A DNA stretch of 64,000 nt from Frigoribacterium sp. Leaf8 (GTDB taxonomy: Bacteria > Actinomycetota > Actinomycetes > Actinomycetales > Microbacteriaceae), in contig NZ_LMKB01000001.1 of the NCBI RefSeq assembly GCF_001421165.1, forward strand, positions 107,068 through 171,067, written 5' to 3'. Shown here piece by piece: positions 62,835 through 64,000 of this stretch. Positions within the stretch are counted from its first letter, which is position 1. Every line of letters begins with the position of its first letter. Under the pieces are notes generated by a model. That model searched no databases, had not been told where the DNA came from, and saw only the letters and a program-made list of their open reading frames with translations. The position numbers were made by a program, and so were the translations under genes.

Positions 62835-63815
62835 ATGACATCGACGTCCCTCCTCGTGATCGGCGGCACCGGGCAGATCAGCGCCTCGGTGGTGCGGCAG
62901 GCCCTGCGCGACGGCCTGGCCGTGACCGTGCTCAACCGCGGCAGCACCACGATCCGGCCCGTGCCCGCGGGCGTCGAGCAGCTCGTCGCCGACGTCCGGG
63001 ACGAGGAGGCGCTGGTCGCCGCCCTGGACGGGCGTCGCTTCGACTCGGTGGCCGACTTCCTCACCTTCACGCCCGACCAGCTCGCCTCGATGCTGCGCGT
63101 GGTGGCCCCGCTCACCGACCAGTACGTCTTCATCGGTTCGGCGTCGGCCTACCAGAAGCCCCCGGTGACGCTGCCGATCACCGAGGCGACGCCGCTCTTC
63201 AACCCGTGGTGGTCGTACTCGCGCGACAAGATCGCCTGCGAGCGACTGCTGCGCGACGAGCACCTCGCCGGGCGCGTGCAGGCGACCGTGGTCCGGCCGT
63301 CACACACCTACGACGAGACGCACGTGCCGCTGCTCGGCGGCTGGACCCCGATCGAGCGCATGCGCCGCGGGGACGCGGTCGTGCTGCACGGCGACGGCAC
63401 CTCGCTCTGGGCGCTGACCCACTCGAGCGACTTCGCCCGCGCGTTCGTCGGATTGCTCGGGCACCCCGGCGCCCTGGGCGAGGCGTTCCACATCATGTCG
63501 CCCGAGCTGCTCACCTGGAACATGATCGCGCGCGACCTCGCCGACGCCGCGGGGGCGTCGCTGCACGTCGTCCACCGCACGACGCAGGTCCTGACCGACG
63601 AGGTGCCCGAGTGGACGGCCGACCTCTGCGGCGACCGCAGCCACCCCGCCGTGTTCGACACGTCGAAGATCCGCGCGCTGGTGCCCGGGTGGGAGGCGCG
63701 GGTCCCCTTCGCCGAGGGAGCCCGCCAGATCGTCGCGTGGCACGACGCCGATGCCTCCCGTCGCACGGTCGACCCCTGGGTCGACGACGCCTACGAGCGG
63801 CTCGTCGCGCTCTAG
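62835..63815 (+). CDS. NAD-dependent epimerase/dehydratase (extended SDR family)
   Basis: 326 aa. Nucleotide-binding motif LLVIGGTGQISASVV (GGTGxIS), FIGSASAYQKPP and the SDR YxxxK WSYSRDKIACE. Similar to actinobacterial and plant CSP41-like epimerases acting on sugar nucleotides or carbohydrates, substrate unknown. ATG 62835 preceded by GTGGAG. Two direct motif copies lie upstream (62741, 62767). Confidence 0.85.
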   Translation: MTSTSLLVIGGTGQISASVVRQALRDGLAVTVLNRGSTTIRPVPAGVEQLVADVRDEEALVAALDGRRFDSVADFLTFTPDQLASMLRVVAPLTDQYVFIGSASAYQKPPVTLPITEATPLFNPWWSYSRDKIACERLLRDEHLAGRVQATVVRPSHTYDETHVPLLGGWTPIERMRRGDAVVLHGDGTSLWALTHSSDFARAFVGLLGHPGALGEAFHIMSPELLTWNMIARDLADAAGASLHVVHRTTQVLTDEVPEWTADLCGDRSHPAVFDTSKIRALVPGWEARVPFAEGARQIVAWHDADASRRTVDPWVDDAYERLVAL

Positions 63816-63884
63816 CCCGGGCTCGGGTCCCGGCCCCCGGCCCGGCCCCCGGCCCCGGCCCCGGCCCGTTGGAGCTTCGGGTCG

Positions 63885-63950
63885 ACGTCGCACCACCGTC
63901 GCGTCGTCGAACCACCCGGGGGCGTGGTTCCACGACACGGGCGTGGTGCG
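63885..63950. repeat. Palindromic element, family 1 (copy c)
   Basis: 29-bp arms with about four mismatches, 63885-63913 (starting GTCGCACCACCGTCGCGTCG) and 63922-63950. Same GTCGTCGAACCAC core as at 34658 and 53333. A CCCCGGCC-rich run precedes it; the final 50 bases of the window hold nothing recognisable. Confidence 0.8.
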
Positions 63951-64000
63951 ACCTCGGCCCCGGGCCCGGCCACCGACCCGCCGACGCACCGCCAGCTGGA

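Overview
The window is high-GC (about 72%) actinobacterial DNA. Gene content (glnR-mshD, ppk-mutT1, pstSCAB, SigK/RskA, clpS-DUF2017, FABP/nitrobindin-like, FeS-type photolyase) and short intergenic gaps suggest the Microbacteriaceae (Curtobacterium/Frigoribacterium/Clavibacter-like); the genus cannot be fixed from the sequence alone. It is mostly ordinary chromosome with one clear foreign insert. No rRNA, CRISPR array, insertion sequence or prophage was seen; there is one tRNA (Lys-TTT).

Layout. 1-3.4 kb: partial SenX3-type kinase, divergent phoU with a PHO-box-like array between them, a P-loop kinase, gpmA. 3.5-11.3 kb: methyltransferase-like gene; FUSC, YgfZ, FABP and two tiny membrane proteins on the minus strand; then glnR, mshD and membrane/secreted hypotheticals. 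11.4-18.9 kb: phosphate block ppk-mutT1 and pstSCAB, with a second PHO box before pstS. 19-22.2 kb: anti-sigma/ECF sigma pair, a 0.75 kb gap, a hypothetical and tRNA-Lys. 22.6-26.9 kb: Leloir genes galM, a DeoR-type regulator, galT, galK with a phased operator. 27-30.5 kb: repeat-rich gap, folD-glyA under a ZTP riboswitch, clpS-DUF2017. 30.6-45 kb: ABC-F ATPase, lipoproteins, FeS photolyase, Asp23, MFS, MOSC, MobA-like and XdhC. 45-54.5 kb: glycan-use locus (secreted six-hairpin-like protein, GH130 enzyme, ABC importer, second beta-propeller glycosidase, LacI regulator with a perfect operator). 55.0-57.0 kb: low-GC insert with one OLD-like ATPase/TOPRIM-like gene. 57-64 kb: purU, nagA, acyl-CoA synthetase, cutC, epimerase.

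The most unusual feature is not a gene. A 10-bp motif, AGGAGGCGCG (reverse CGCGCCTCCT), occurs at least 46 times by my hand count, against fewer than one expected from base composition. It lies between genes singly, as inverted pairs forming terminator-like hairpins, and in-frame inside unrelated proteins at termini and linkers, where it encodes recurring peptides (DATRASS, GGAV/GGAG, EEARV). The distribution recalls DNA uptake sequences of Neisseria/Pasteurellaceae, or in-frame palindromic elements of Rickettsia; either would be new to me in this group. Several families of 55-65 bp near-perfect palindromes with shared arms also occupy intergenic gaps, including gaps between divergent genes where a terminator is not expected.

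The genes fall into physiological modules: phosphate (SenX3, PhoU, PstSCAB, Ppk, PHO boxes), nitrogen (GlnR), redox/one-carbon (MshD, FolD, GlyA, PurU, YgfZ), galactose, and glycan uptake.
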